From NCBI RefSeq assembly GCF_016909125.1, contig NZ_JAFBFD010000032.1, forward strand, positions 1 through 41,098: a stretch of 41,098 nucleotides of DNA, read 5' to 3'. The translations under genes and the position numbers were made by a program. Under the pieces are notes generated by a model. That model did no database searches. It was given only the letters and a program-made list of their open reading frames with translations, and had not been told where the DNA came from. Position 1 is the first letter of the stretch. Every line of letters begins with the position of its first letter. Below are positions 9,622 through 16,513 of this stretch, piece by piece. The DNA comes from Enterococcus lemanii. Lineage in GTDB: Bacteria > Bacillota > Bacilli > Lactobacillales > Enterococcaceae.

Positions 9622-10413
9622 TTAAGGTTGTTTCCCAATGTAGGCTAAAATTCCACCATCAACATACAATACATGACCGTTGACAAAATCAGACGCTTCA
9701 GAAGATAAGAAGACTGCTGCTCCTTGTAAATCTTCCACTGTTCCCCAACGTGCAGCCGGTGTTTTTGCAATAATGAAATCATTAAATGGATGACCGTCTT
9801 CACGTAATGGCGCTGTTTGTGGTGTTGCAATGTAGCCTGGTCCAATCCCATTACATTGGATATTGTGTTCACCAAACTCTGAACAAATATTTTTGGTTAA
9901 CATTTTTAATCCGCCTTTGGCTGCTGCATAGGCACTAACTGTTTCTCGTCCAAGTTCACTCATCATTGAACAAATATTAATGATTTTCCCGTGTCCTTTT
10001 TCAATCATTCCTGGTAATACTGCTTTAGCCATAATGAATTGACCGGTTAAATCAATGTCAACGACTTGACGGAAGTCTTCTGCGGTCATTTCTAACATTG
10101 GGATACGTTTAATAATCCCGGCGTTATTAACTAATACGTCAATTACACCAACTTCTTCTTCAATTTGCTTCACAGCAGCTGCAACAGCGGCTTCATCTGT
10201 GATATCAAAAACATAACCTTTTGCGTCAATTCCTAATTTTTCATAATCAGCCTTGGCTTCATCTACCGCTTCTTGCGTCAAGCTATTGTAAACAATTTTT
10301 GCGCCAGCTTCCGCAAGTGCAGTCGCAATACCAAAACCAATCCCGTAAATCCCACCAGTGACTAAAGCAACTTTTCCGTCTAAACGAAATGAATCCATGC
10401 TAAATTTTGTCAT
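9622..10413 (-). CDS. kduD: KduD-type 2-keto-3-deoxygluconate dehydrogenase (SDR)
   Basis: 263 residues, a classical short-chain dehydrogenase. The cofactor motif TGGIYGIG is at 19-26, DIT at 70-72, NNAG at 96-99, a catalytic Ser around 149-152, and YAAAK with Tyr162/Lys166. The C-terminal AARWGTVEDLQGAAVFLSS and VDGGILAYIG are typical of the gluconate 5-dehydrogenase / KduD branch. In the uronate pathway it reduces 2,5-diketo-3-deoxygluconate to KDG with NAD(P)H. The ATG is preceded by AGAGGAG. It lies 42 bases after kduI, and this neighbour makes KduD more likely than gluconate 5-dehydrogenase. Confidence 0.88.
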   Translation of the reverse strand: MTKFSMDSFRLDGKVALVTGGIYGIGFGIATALAEAGAKIVYNSLTQEAVDEAKADYEKLGIDAKGYVFDITDEAAVAAAVKQIEEEVGVIDVLVNNAGIIKRIPMLEMTAEDFRQVVDIDLTGQFIMAKAVLPGMIEKGHGKIINICSMMSELGRETVSAYAAAKGGLKMLTKNICSEFGEHNIQCNGIGPGYIATPQTAPLREDGHPFNDFIIAKTPAARWGTVEDLQGAAVFLSSEASDFVNGHVLYVDGGILAYIGKQP

Positions 10414-10455
10414 AATTGTTTCTCCTCTTTTGTATTAAAGAATTTGTGATTTATT

Positions 10456-11292
10456 TTATTTCAAGTCCTTCATGTCAACCATGTCCATGTCTGTATAAGT
10501 GATATTTTCACCGCACATTGCCCAAATGAAGGTATAATCCGCTGTTGCAACCCCTGTATGAATGGACCAACTTGGTGAAATACATGCTTGTTCATTTGCC
10601 ATTACCAAATGTTTTGTCTCATCTGGTGTACCCATGAAGTGGAATACACGTGTGTCTGGATCCATATCAAAGTATAGGTACGTTTCCATACGACGTTCGT
10701 GTGTATGACAAGGCATCGTATTCCAAGCTGAGCCTTCTTCTAAGATTGTATAACCCATTTGTAATTGGCAGCTTTCGCAAACATTCGGATGCACATATTG
10801 GAAAATTTTACGTTTGTTGAGTGTTTTCGCTTCGCCTGTCTCAAATGGTGTAATTTCATCAATACTGATTTTGACATTTGGATAGATTTTGTGCGCTGGA
10901 ACGGATACACAGTAAAACTTCGCTGGATTACTTGCATCATCTGATTTGAATTCAACTTGCTTCGTTTCTTTTCCGATATAATAACCATCTTGGTTTTTCA
11001 TCGATTCTTCGTTACCATTAATTACAATTGAACCTGGACCACCAATATTGATAACACCTAATTCACGGCGCTCCAAGAAGTAGTCGACTCCTAGTTCACT
11101 TGATAACTTGATTTCTAACGCTTCTGTTGTTGGCGTTACACCACCAAAAATCATTCGGTCATTGTGTGTGTATGTCAATAAGATTTTTCCAGGAACAAAT
11201 AATTCTTCAACTAAAAATTCCTCTCTTAATTGCTCCGTTGAAAAATGACGAATCATTGACGGGCTACTACCATATCTTGTTTCCATTTCCAT
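10456..11292 (-). CDS. kduI: 5-keto-4-deoxyuronate isomerase
   Basis: 278 residues, the usual KduI length. It isomerises 4-deoxy-L-threo-5-hexosulose uronate to 2,5-diketo-3-deoxygluconate. Family blocks include SPSMIRHFSTEQLREEFLV, LTYTHNDRMIFGGVTP, FFLERRELGVINIGG-like text at 70-85, and the cupin zinc site PCHTHERRMETY (His196, His198, Glu203) with the distal His245 in SIHTGVA. First gene of an operon with kduD. The promoter TTGCAA/TATAAT and two copies of the putative IclR-type operator lie upstream, between the start site and the ribosome site. Very confident by family and context. Confidence 0.95.
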   Translation of the reverse strand: MEMETRYGSSPSMIRHFSTEQLREEFLVEELFVPGKILLTYTHNDRMIFGGVTPTTEALEIKLSSELGVDYFLERRELGVINIGGPGSIVINGNEESMKNQDGYYIGKETKQVEFKSDDASNPAKFYCVSVPAHKIYPNVKISIDEITPFETGEAKTLNKRKIFQYVHPNVCESCQLQMGYTILEEGSAWNTMPCHTHERRMETYLYFDMDPDTRVFHFMGTPDETKHLVMANEQACISPSWSIHTGVATADYTFIWAMCGENITYTDMDMVDMKDLK

Positions 11293-11312
11293 TTCGATAA
11301 CCTCACTTTTAA

Positions 11313-11348
11313 TTTCCTATTAAGAAATATCTTTTCTAAAAAAGAAAT
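11313..11348. promoter_or_regulatory. Candidate IclR-type operators in the kduI leader
   Basis: TTTCCTATTAAGAAA at 11313-11327 and a weaker copy TTTCTAAAAAAGAAA at 11334-11348. The first matches TTTCCTATTTGGAAA (12199-12213), ahead of the adjacent iclR gene, at 13 of 15 positions. Both lie downstream of the kduI start site, as expected for repression. Confidence 0.5.
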
Positions 11349-11360
11349 TCTATACTTTTG

Positions 11361-11388
11361 ATTATAGCGAGTTAATTTTAAATTGCAA
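11361..11388 (-). promoter_or_regulatory. kduI-kduD promoter
   Basis: Minus strand: -35 TTGCAA (11383-11388) and -10 TATAAT (11361-11366), 16 bp apart. Confidence 0.65.
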
Positions 11389-11400
11389 CCCCTTTCGCAC

Positions 11401-11435
11401 AAAAAAATAAATCCACCCTGACTAAGGATGGATTT
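11401..11435 (-). terminator. Terminator of the IclR-type regulator gene
   Basis: On the minus strand AAATCCATCC pairs with GGGTGGATTT, followed by ATTTTTTT. The left arm overlaps the last codons of the gene. Confidence 0.75.
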
Positions 11436-12186
11436 TGGCTTCAATTTCTTGTTTAGCTTCTGTCATTTTTTCAATAATTTGATTCACGTATTCGGGAGTC
11501 CCCCGAAATTTCGGCATACTGACACTAAATGCCCCTTCAATATTTTCTTTTCCATAAATTGGCATCGCGATACAAAAACAATCTTTTTCCATTTCTTCAT
11601 CGTCATAAGCCACTTGTGTTTGACGAATCTCTTCTAGTTCTTTTTGTAGTAAAAATTTATTCGTAATGGTTTTTTCAGTATAGGCCGCTAAGGGTACCTC
11701 TGAAAAATAATAATCTAATTTTTTATCGTCATATGATGATAAAAAGATTTTACCCATTGCTGTACTATAGAGTGGGCGGCTCACGCCAATTTTTGAAGAC
11801 ATAAAAATTGATTGTTTTTTTGGTTCTAATTTATCCAAATAAACCAGCTCTTGGCCATTGGGAATCCCTAGATGGATCGTTTCATCGACACTATTTTGCA
11901 ACTTCTCTAACTCTGGCGTCGCAACATTTTTCAAAATCGAATGTTCAAAATACTGACTACTATATTTCACTAAAGCCGGCCCTAAAAAGTAAGTCTTATC
12001 GCGTTCATTTCGACTAATATAACCAATTAATAATAATGTATCTAAAATTTTCAAAGTGGTTGATGTCGTCATTTCAACGGCTTCTGCAATCCCTTTAAGC
12101 GGCACCCCTTGACTTTTCGAAGCTAAAAAATCTAATATTTTAGCCGCTCGAATCAAGACCGTCCCGTATGGTTTTTTATCTTCCAT
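11422..12186 (-). CDS. IclR-family transcriptional regulator (KdgR-like)
   Basis: 254 residues. The N-terminal winged helix-turn-helix spans about 8-68: AAKILDFLASKSQGVPLKGIAEAVEM, then TTSTTLKILDTLLLIGYISR. The IclR effector domain follows from about 80, with ETIHLGI..GQELVYLDKLE, RPLYSTAMGKIFLSS, and a C-terminal CFCIAMPIYGKENIEGAFSVSMP. IclR relatives named KdgR control pectin and KDG genes in other bacteria. This one lies beside kduI-kduD, so control of the uronate genes by a KDG-type effector is the simplest reading. The matching inverted repeats upstream of iclR and kduI support a shared operator and autoregulation. The ligand is inferred. Confidence 0.88.
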   Translation of the reverse strand: MEDKKPYGTVLIRAAKILDFLASKSQGVPLKGIAEAVEMTTSTTLKILDTLLLIGYISRNERDKTYFLGPALVKYSSQYFEHSILKNVATPELEKLQNSVDETIHLGIPNGQELVYLDKLEPKKQSIFMSSKIGVSRPLYSTAMGKIFLSSYDDKKLDYYFSEVPLAAYTEKTITNKFLLQKELEEIRQTQVAYDDEEMEKDCFCIAMPIYGKENIEGAFSVSMPKFRGTPEYVNQIIEKMTEAKQEIEAKIHP

Positions 12187-12198
12187 CTCATCCGTTCC

Positions 12199-12213
12199 TT
12201 TCCTATTTGGAAA
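12199..12213. promoter_or_regulatory. Candidate IclR-type operator ahead of iclR
   Basis: A TTTCC/GGAAA palindrome (TTTCCTATTTGGAAA) centred 20 bases upstream of the iclR start. It is similar to the site in the kduI leader and fits autoregulation. Confidence 0.5.
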
Positions 12214-12380
12214 ACAAAATCATTTTACAGGAAATTTTAACATAGAATTTATAAAAAAGCCAATTGTTTTATTTTTTTCATCTGTTCAATCTTTATAAAA
12301 AACGAATGACCGCTGTTTCTATTCATTTTTACGCACTTGATATTGCAATTTAGCCCTTAAAAAAATCTGATCCCCAAGGA

Positions 12381-12418
12381 GAAAGCGCTTGCATTTTGTT
12401 TGGTTATCATTTATAATA
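12381..12418 (+). promoter_or_regulatory. cre-containing promoter of an orphan transcript
   Basis: -35 TTGCAT (12390-12395) and -10 TATAAT (12413-12418) are separated by exactly 17 bp. AGAAAGCGCTTGCA (12381-12394), a CcpA cre-like word with the GCGC core, overlaps the -35. Transcription would start near 12425. Catabolite repression by CcpA is the expected control. Confidence 0.7.
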
Positions 12419-12424
12419 CAAGTG

Positions 12425-12720
12425 TAAGGAGTCATAGATTCCCCATTATTCAACTTCAAGTAAGTTAGACATTGGAATGATGACGCGTAAATTCAATCTC
12501 TAAACAAAAGAAGTGAATAAACACGTATGGATTTACGTGATTGTAAGCATTTGTTTACAAGTAAGCAACAAAAAAAGAAAGGCGTGGGAATTTGAAAGAT
12601 TTCTTACTAACTGAATACGACCTAACAGGTGTTTAAATAACAAAGTTGGAGCAACAGCGGACACTCCATCATGAAATGTATGAGGGTAAGTAAACACAAA
12701 ATCCTGTTAGGTCTGTTTTG
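12425..12720 (+). ncRNA. Candidate structured regulatory RNA under cre control
   Basis: About 300 nt follow the strong promoter, with no gene downstream on this strand before the convergent SIS gene. The stretch is full of complementary arms. 12432-12442 (GTCAT..ATTCC type) pairs with 12474-12484 (GGAATGATGAC). CACGTA/TACGTG lies at 12522-12539, and TTGTAA/TTACAA at 12541-12560. A long-range stem pairs GACCTAACAGG (12619-12629) with CCTGTTAGGTC (12703-12713) and extends through TGTTTA (12630-12635) with TAAACA (12691-12696). A T-rich stretch follows the last arm (TCTGTTTTGTTG) and could end transcription. I do not recognise a known RNA family (not tmRNA, T-box or 6S by their usual marks). It could also be the leader of a lost operon. 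Confidence 0.45.
12592..12636 (+). CDS. Possible 14-codon leader peptide inside the RNA
   Basis: TTG start about nine bases after GAAAGG, then 14 codons ending EYDLTGV and TAA. The last codons lie within the left arm of the long stem 12619-12635/12691-12713, so ribosome position would affect the fold, as in attenuators. There is no gene downstream to attenuate, so the case is weak. Confidence 0.2.
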   Translation: MKDFLLTEYDLTGV

Positions 12721-12762
12721 TTGCCTAAAAACGCTTAGTATAAAAACAAAAACATAAAACGA

Positions 12763-12801
12763 CCCCCAAAAGCTGCCTATTTTAGGTTTAACTTTTGGGG
12801 G
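12763..12801 (-). terminator. Terminator of the SIS-domain operon
   Basis: Perfect stem CCCCCAAAAG / CTTTTGGGGG. Read on the minus strand it is followed by TCGTTTTATGTTTTTG, a broken T tract. The plus-strand exit has no T run, so it serves mainly the SIS gene. Confidence 0.6.
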
Positions 12802-12837
12802 TTAATCGATTGGATAAACGGCAAGAGCCCTTTTCTT

Positions 12838-13566
12838 TTAAAAATATTCGGCAAATAATTGACGATTTTTTTCGTCTGCACCATCCAGATTCGAACTTTC
12901 AAAAATGGGAACGGGCATCTCAGCGGCTTGCATCAAGTTGGCAATCGCGACCACCAGTGCTTGAACAAGACCAATCCCGGTAAAATCTGAGATTGGGCCG
13001 AGTTTTTCAGGAAGGTTCTCCATTTGATAGGTGGCGTCTCCTTGTGGTGCATGATTGTCTAAAACGACATCGGCTAATTCGAAAAGCCGTTTTCCTGATG
13101 AGTGACGAGAAGAGACTTGCATGGAGTGCGCAAGCGAAGTCAGGACAATTACGTTGGCTCCACGTTTTTTCGCTTCTAAACACATCTCAACCGGGACATT
13201 ATTACGACCAGAATTGGAAATCACTAATAAAGTATCCTTTTCATTTAAATCATACAACGTTAATAGTCCTGCTGCATATCCAGGCAAGCGTTCAATCATC
13301 GTACTTTTAAGTGGACGTTCATGCAGCATAATTTCTGGTGGTAGAATCGCTTTAACATTCGCTAGCCCACCTGCTCGAGCGTAGACTTCTTCCGCTATTA
13401 AATGAGAATGGCCTGTACCAAACAAATAGAAATTGCCTTGTTTTTGAAAACTTTTGACGACTAAATTGGCAGCCTGTTCGATTGCTTCAAGTTCTTCTTC
13501 CATGACTTTTTGCCAAATCTGTGCAAAGCCCAACATGCAGCGATGTGCTTCTTCTTTTGCTTCCAT
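12838..13566 (-). CDS. SIS-domain sugar-phosphate binding/isomerase protein
   Basis: 242 residues. It resembles the stand-alone SIS proteins (UPF0309-like / SIS_2 type) related to GmhA and MurQ-type sugar phosphate isomerases and lyases. Residues about 40-75 carry FYLFGTGHSHLIAEEVYARAGG, with the phosphosugar-binding loop. Residues about 112-125 carry LLVISNSGRNNVPVE, the second SIS loop rich in Ser/Asn. PQGDATY and ESSNLDGADEKN lie near the C terminus. The ATG at 13566 is chosen because AGGAG lies seven bases upstream; the in-frame ATG at 13584 has a poor site. That ribosome site overlaps the stop of a 25-codon membrane peptide gene, so the two are probably coupled. Substrate unknown. Confidence 0.85.
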   Translation of the reverse strand: MEAKEEAHRCMLGFAQIWQKVMEEELEAIEQAANLVVKSFQKQGNFYLFGTGHSHLIAEEVYARAGGLANVKAILPPEIMLHERPLKSTMIERLPGYAAGLLTLYDLNEKDTLLVISNSGRNNVPVEMCLEAKKRGANVIVLTSLAHSMQVSSRHSSGKRLFELADVVLDNHAPQGDATYQMENLPEKLGPISDFTGIGLVQALVVAIANLMQAAEMPVPIFESSNLDGADEKNRQLFAEYF

Positions 13567-13576
13567 TTTCTCACTC

Positions 13577-13654
13577 CTATTCATTCTTCCACCAATAAAA
13601 AACAAGGGCGATTAATGAAAGAATTCCCCCAAAAATAACTAAAAAAGAGTCCAT
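13577..13654 (-). CDS. 25-residue single-pass membrane peptide
   Basis: ATG at 13654 with GGGGAGGT six bases upstream, among the best ribosome sites in the window. The peptide starts MDSFLVIF, has a hydrophobic core of about 17 residues (GGILSLIALVF) and ends YWWKNE, so it should insert as one membrane helix with a positively charged tail. The stop codon TAG at 13577-13579 runs into AGGAG, the SIS gene's ribosome site. The TATAAT at 13690-13695 and a cre-like palindrome lie upstream. I do not recognise it. The strong ribosome site, good helix and tight coupling make chance unlikely. Confidence 0.6.
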   Translation of the reverse strand: MDSFLVIFGGILSLIALVFYWWKNE

Positions 13655-13673
13655 TTCAATACCTCCCCTCTCC

Positions 13674-13695
13674 GTAAAGCGTTTACATAATTATA
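13674..13695 (-). promoter_or_regulatory. Promoter -10 and cre-like operator of the membrane peptide/SIS unit
   Basis: Minus strand TATAAT at 13690-13695, then the palindrome GTAAACGCTTTAC at 13674-13686 just downstream. It matches a cre well on one half only; another LacI-family repressor is possible. Confidence 0.5.
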
Positions 13696-13729
13696 ACACA
13701 CCAACTATTTTTTTCGTTCATTACAAATA

Positions 13730-13757
13730 AAAAAGAGCCGGCGATTCGACTCTTTTT
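13730..13757 (-). terminator. Terminator of the potD-amidohydrolase unit
   Basis: Minus strand AAAAAGAGTCG / CGGCTCTTTTT with a 6-base loop and a T tail, just past the amidohydrolase stop. Confidence 0.8.
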
Positions 13758-13761
13758 GTTT

Positions 13762-15342
13762 TTATTTTTGATAAACAATTTCCCCCGCAAGAATGGTCGC
13801 CCTTACTTCGGTCTTTAATATTTCTGCTTCACTGACCGTTAATATATTTTGCGATAACACCACGAGGTCAGCTTGGGCACCGACTTTAATTTCACCGAGA
13901 TCACTACGACTTAAAGCTTTTGCTGCCCCTTTTGTTTGAGCAACTAACGCATCGCCAATTCCTATGACTTCATTTGCCATCAATCGTTCTTGTGGTTGGC
14001 CATTTTTTTCACGGCGAGCGACGGCATAATAGATGGATTCTAGCGGCGTCACCCCAACAACGACTGGTGTATCCGTACCAAATGCTAACGTGGCCCCTTT
14101 ATTTAGAAACGATTGAAAAGGAAACATTGCTTGCGCCCGCTTTTCGCCAACTTCTTCCGCTAAAGTTTCATAGCCGACAAGTAAATGACTCGGTTGAACG
14201 GATAAAATCAACTGCGCTTGGCTGACTAACGGTAAGTCAGTTGGATCCATGACTTCTAAATGTTCAAGTGTATTATATTTCCCAATGGGTAATGGATATT
14301 TTTGCGCGCTTTCTTGGTAATAGGTGAGTGCTTGATGGATCGCTTGGTCGCCAATCGTATGAATGCGAATGGGCCACCCTTGCTTATTTGCCATTAAAAT
14401 TAATTGACGCATTTTTTCAGTTGGGATAAGTGGACCACCCACATCGCCTACATAATAAGGAACAGGATACGTTTCTTTTAAATAGGCGGTGTGCGTACTC
14501 GTTACCCCATCAAAAAATTGTTTCACGCCACCCATTTGAACTTTTTTCGATTGATAGGTTTGAGCGAATTGTTGCAAATGAGTAATTTCTTCACGCATCG
14601 CCGGATAAAAAACCGCACGGACACTAGCCTGGTCTTCAATTTGAGCAAAAATCGCAGGATAAACCAAGTCATCATAACTTTCACCGGTTAACGCCACGTC
14701 TCCAATTGTGGTAATACCCATCTGATTCAAATTACGCATATAATCTAAGTAAACAGCTGGCATTTCCGCTTGAAAAACCGTTAAAATTTGGGCTAAATAA
14801 TGAATTGCGACTGCTTCTAAAAAACAACCCGTGAATTCGCCATTTGCGATTAAAGCCTCACCACTCATCCCTTTTGGCAATGTTTCTTTTGTAATTTGTA
14901 AAACTTCCAAAGCTTTTGAATTTAGCCAAATACTATGCGCATCACCAGAAATGAGCAACACCGGCCAATCCGAACAAACAGCATCTAAGCTGGCTTTGGT
15001 TGGATAAACATTTTGACCAAAGTCACTACTAAACCAACCAATCCCAATTTTCCAACCGTGAACAATCGGTAATGCTGGCACTTGCACCGCAAAATCCGTT
15101 TCGCTCATGCCCGTCAGTGGTTTTAATTTACCAGCATCAATAAGGGCTGACAAGAAAAAGTGCACATGGCAATCAATAAAACTAGGAATTAACATTTGAT
15201 CCCCAAGTTCTCGCACTTCTTGCCCCGTTGGCACTTGCGTTAACGGCCCCACGGCTACAATCTTTTCGTCGCAAATTTCTACATAGCCAGCAAAAGTTGT
15301 CTGTGTCTTAGTATCAAAAATATAATTAGACGTTAAAATCAT
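13762..15342 (-). CDS. Amidohydrolase family 3 metal-dependent hydrolase (YtcJ-like)
   Basis: 526 residues, cytoplasmic. The first 50 residues form the small beta-sandwich typical of imidazolonepropionase/dihydroorotase-like enzymes. The TIM barrel begins with IPSFIDCHVHF (His59, His61 as metal ligands). Further motifs are MGGVKQFFDGVTSTHTAYL (metal-bridging Lys region), RIHTIGDQAIHQAL, NTLEHLEVMDP and LAFGTDTPVVVGV with the catalytic Asp, then the C-terminal QADLVVLSQNIL strand. Characterised relatives remove N-formyl or other amide groups; most are uncharacterised. It starts one base after the potD stop, so the two are translated together. A polyamine or other amine derivative captured by the binding protein may be the substrate, which is inference from pairing only. 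Confidence 0.85.
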   Translation of the reverse strand: MILTSNYIFDTKTQTTFAGYVEICDEKIVAVGPLTQVPTGQEVRELGDQMLIPSFIDCHVHFFLSALIDAGKLKPLTGMSETDFAVQVPALPIVHGWKIGIGWFSSDFGQNVYPTKASLDAVCSDWPVLLISGDAHSIWLNSKALEVLQITKETLPKGMSGEALIANGEFTGCFLEAVAIHYLAQILTVFQAEMPAVYLDYMRNLNQMGITTIGDVALTGESYDDLVYPAIFAQIEDQASVRAVFYPAMREEITHLQQFAQTYQSKKVQMGGVKQFFDGVTSTHTAYLKETYPVPYYVGDVGGPLIPTEKMRQLILMANKQGWPIRIHTIGDQAIHQALTYYQESAQKYPLPIGKYNTLEHLEVMDPTDLPLVSQAQLILSVQPSHLLVGYETLAEEVGEKRAQAMFPFQSFLNKGATLAFGTDTPVVVGVTPLESIYYAVARREKNGQPQERLMANEVIGIGDALVAQTKGAAKALSRSDLGEIKVGAQADLVVLSQNILTVSEAEILKTEVRATILAGEIVYQK

Positions 15343-15343
15343 C

Positions 15344-16432
15344 TTACAAGCCCATCTTCCATTCTAAAAATAAATCATTGTAGAGTTCAACCGTTTTTTG
15401 TCCCAAGTACTCGTAATGTTCCATTTTTTCAATCGCTTCAAGTGTAGGATAAAAGGTCTCGTCTTCCGTCACTTCGCTTGGCAACAAGGCTTTCGCGGCT
15501 TCGTTTGGTGTCGCATAACCCACATATTCTGCATTTTGCTTGGCTACTTCTGGACGCAACATAAAATTAATGAAGTCATAGGCTCCTGCTAAATTTTTTA
15601 CCGTTTTTGGAATCGCAAAATTATCCGTCCAAATCACGCCGCCGTCTTCTGGCACAATATATTTAATGGCCGGATTTTCACTAATGACATAAGCCGCGTC
15701 ACCAGAGTATCCGAGACCAATCGGGGCGTCATTTTGAATCATCAACGTTTTAATTTCATCTGTTAGGACTGCTTTAATATTTGGACGTAAGGTCGCTAGT
15801 TTTTCAATCGTTGGCAAAACTTTTTGCGGATCCTTTTCATTTAAGGACACACCCAGTGATTGCATACTAATCCCCATTGTTTCGCGCGAGCCATCAAGTA
15901 CTAAAATGCTATTGTTAAAGGCCGGGTTCCACAAATCATCCCAACGTTGAATGGCATCTTCTGCGATCACATCTGTGTTCACCATGATGCCGAGCGTGCC
16001 CCAAAAATACGGCAATGAATATTGATTTTCTGGATCAAATGATTGATTTAATAGAAAAGGCGATAAATGCTCCATCCCATGGATTTTCTGATGATCTAGC
16101 GGAAGCAACAATTCATTTTCTAACATTTTTGGAATAATTGATTCACTAGGGAAAACCAAATCATAATGCGTGCCGCCTTGTTTAATCTTCGTTTCCATTG
16201 CTTCATTTGAGTCAAAGGTACTATAGATGACTTTATAACCTGACTCTTTTTCAAATTGCTTGATTAGTGCTGGGTCAATGTATTCGCCCCAATTAAAAAT
16301 CGTCAATGTTTGTTTATTACCGCTACCAGTTGACTCATCCGCTCTGGTCTCCTGGTTTAAAAGACTCCGCCCAACAAACATCACGAGTAAAATACTCAAA
16401 ATACCAATAAAAAATATCCCTAACTTCTTCAA
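15344..16432 (-). CDS. PotD-like spermidine/putrescine-type solute-binding protein
   Basis: About 362 residues. After one N-terminal hydrophobic helix (IFFIGILSILLVMFVG) comes the PotD/PotF fold: LTIFNWGEYIDPALIKQFEKE, YSTFDSNEAMETKIKQG, YDLVFPSE, LPYFWGTLGIMVN and a C-terminal EYVGYATPN. The acidic and aromatic residues in these blocks resemble polyamine-binding sites. No lipobox Cys is present, so it is either signal-anchored or cleaved. TTG 16432 is preferred because AAAGAAG lies just before it; an in-frame TTG at 16453 has no ribosome site. No potABC genes are near. In other Firmicutes PotD is usually the last gene of potABCD; here it is paired with an amidohydrolase and follows a Crp-type regulator. 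Confidence 0.82.
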   Translation of the reverse strand: MKKLGIFFIGILSILLVMFVGRSLLNQETRADESTGSGNKQTLTIFNWGEYIDPALIKQFEKESGYKVIYSTFDSNEAMETKIKQGGTHYDLVFPSESIIPKMLENELLLPLDHQKIHGMEHLSPFLLNQSFDPENQYSLPYFWGTLGIMVNTDVIAEDAIQRWDDLWNPAFNNSILVLDGSRETMGISMQSLGVSLNEKDPQKVLPTIEKLATLRPNIKAVLTDEIKTLMIQNDAPIGLGYSGDAAYVISENPAIKYIVPEDGGVIWTDNFAIPKTVKNLAGAYDFINFMLRPEVAKQNAEYVGYATPNEAAKALLPSEVTEDETFYPTLEAIEKMEHYEYLGQKTVELYNDLFLEWKMGL

Positions 16433-16513
16433 TACGTCACTTCTTTCTTTCAATATAATCTACGAACTTTGTGAAGCATACGGTATTTTTAAGAATTTTT
16501 CAATAGAAATTAC

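Noticed and set aside
12425-12720. tmRNA, T-box or 6S RNA
   Set aside because: No tag peptide ending in ALAA, no T-box GGTGG.ACCGCG word, and no clear 6S bubble; none of the usual marks are present.
12763-12801. Terminator for the plus-strand orphan transcript
   Set aside because: No T run follows on the plus strand; T-rich sequence follows only on the minus strand, so it fits the SIS gene.
12795-12983. Plus-strand open frame after the orphan RNA
   Set aside because: It is the antisense of the SIS gene, with no ribosome site and no recognisable protein; it does not provide a target gene for the leader.
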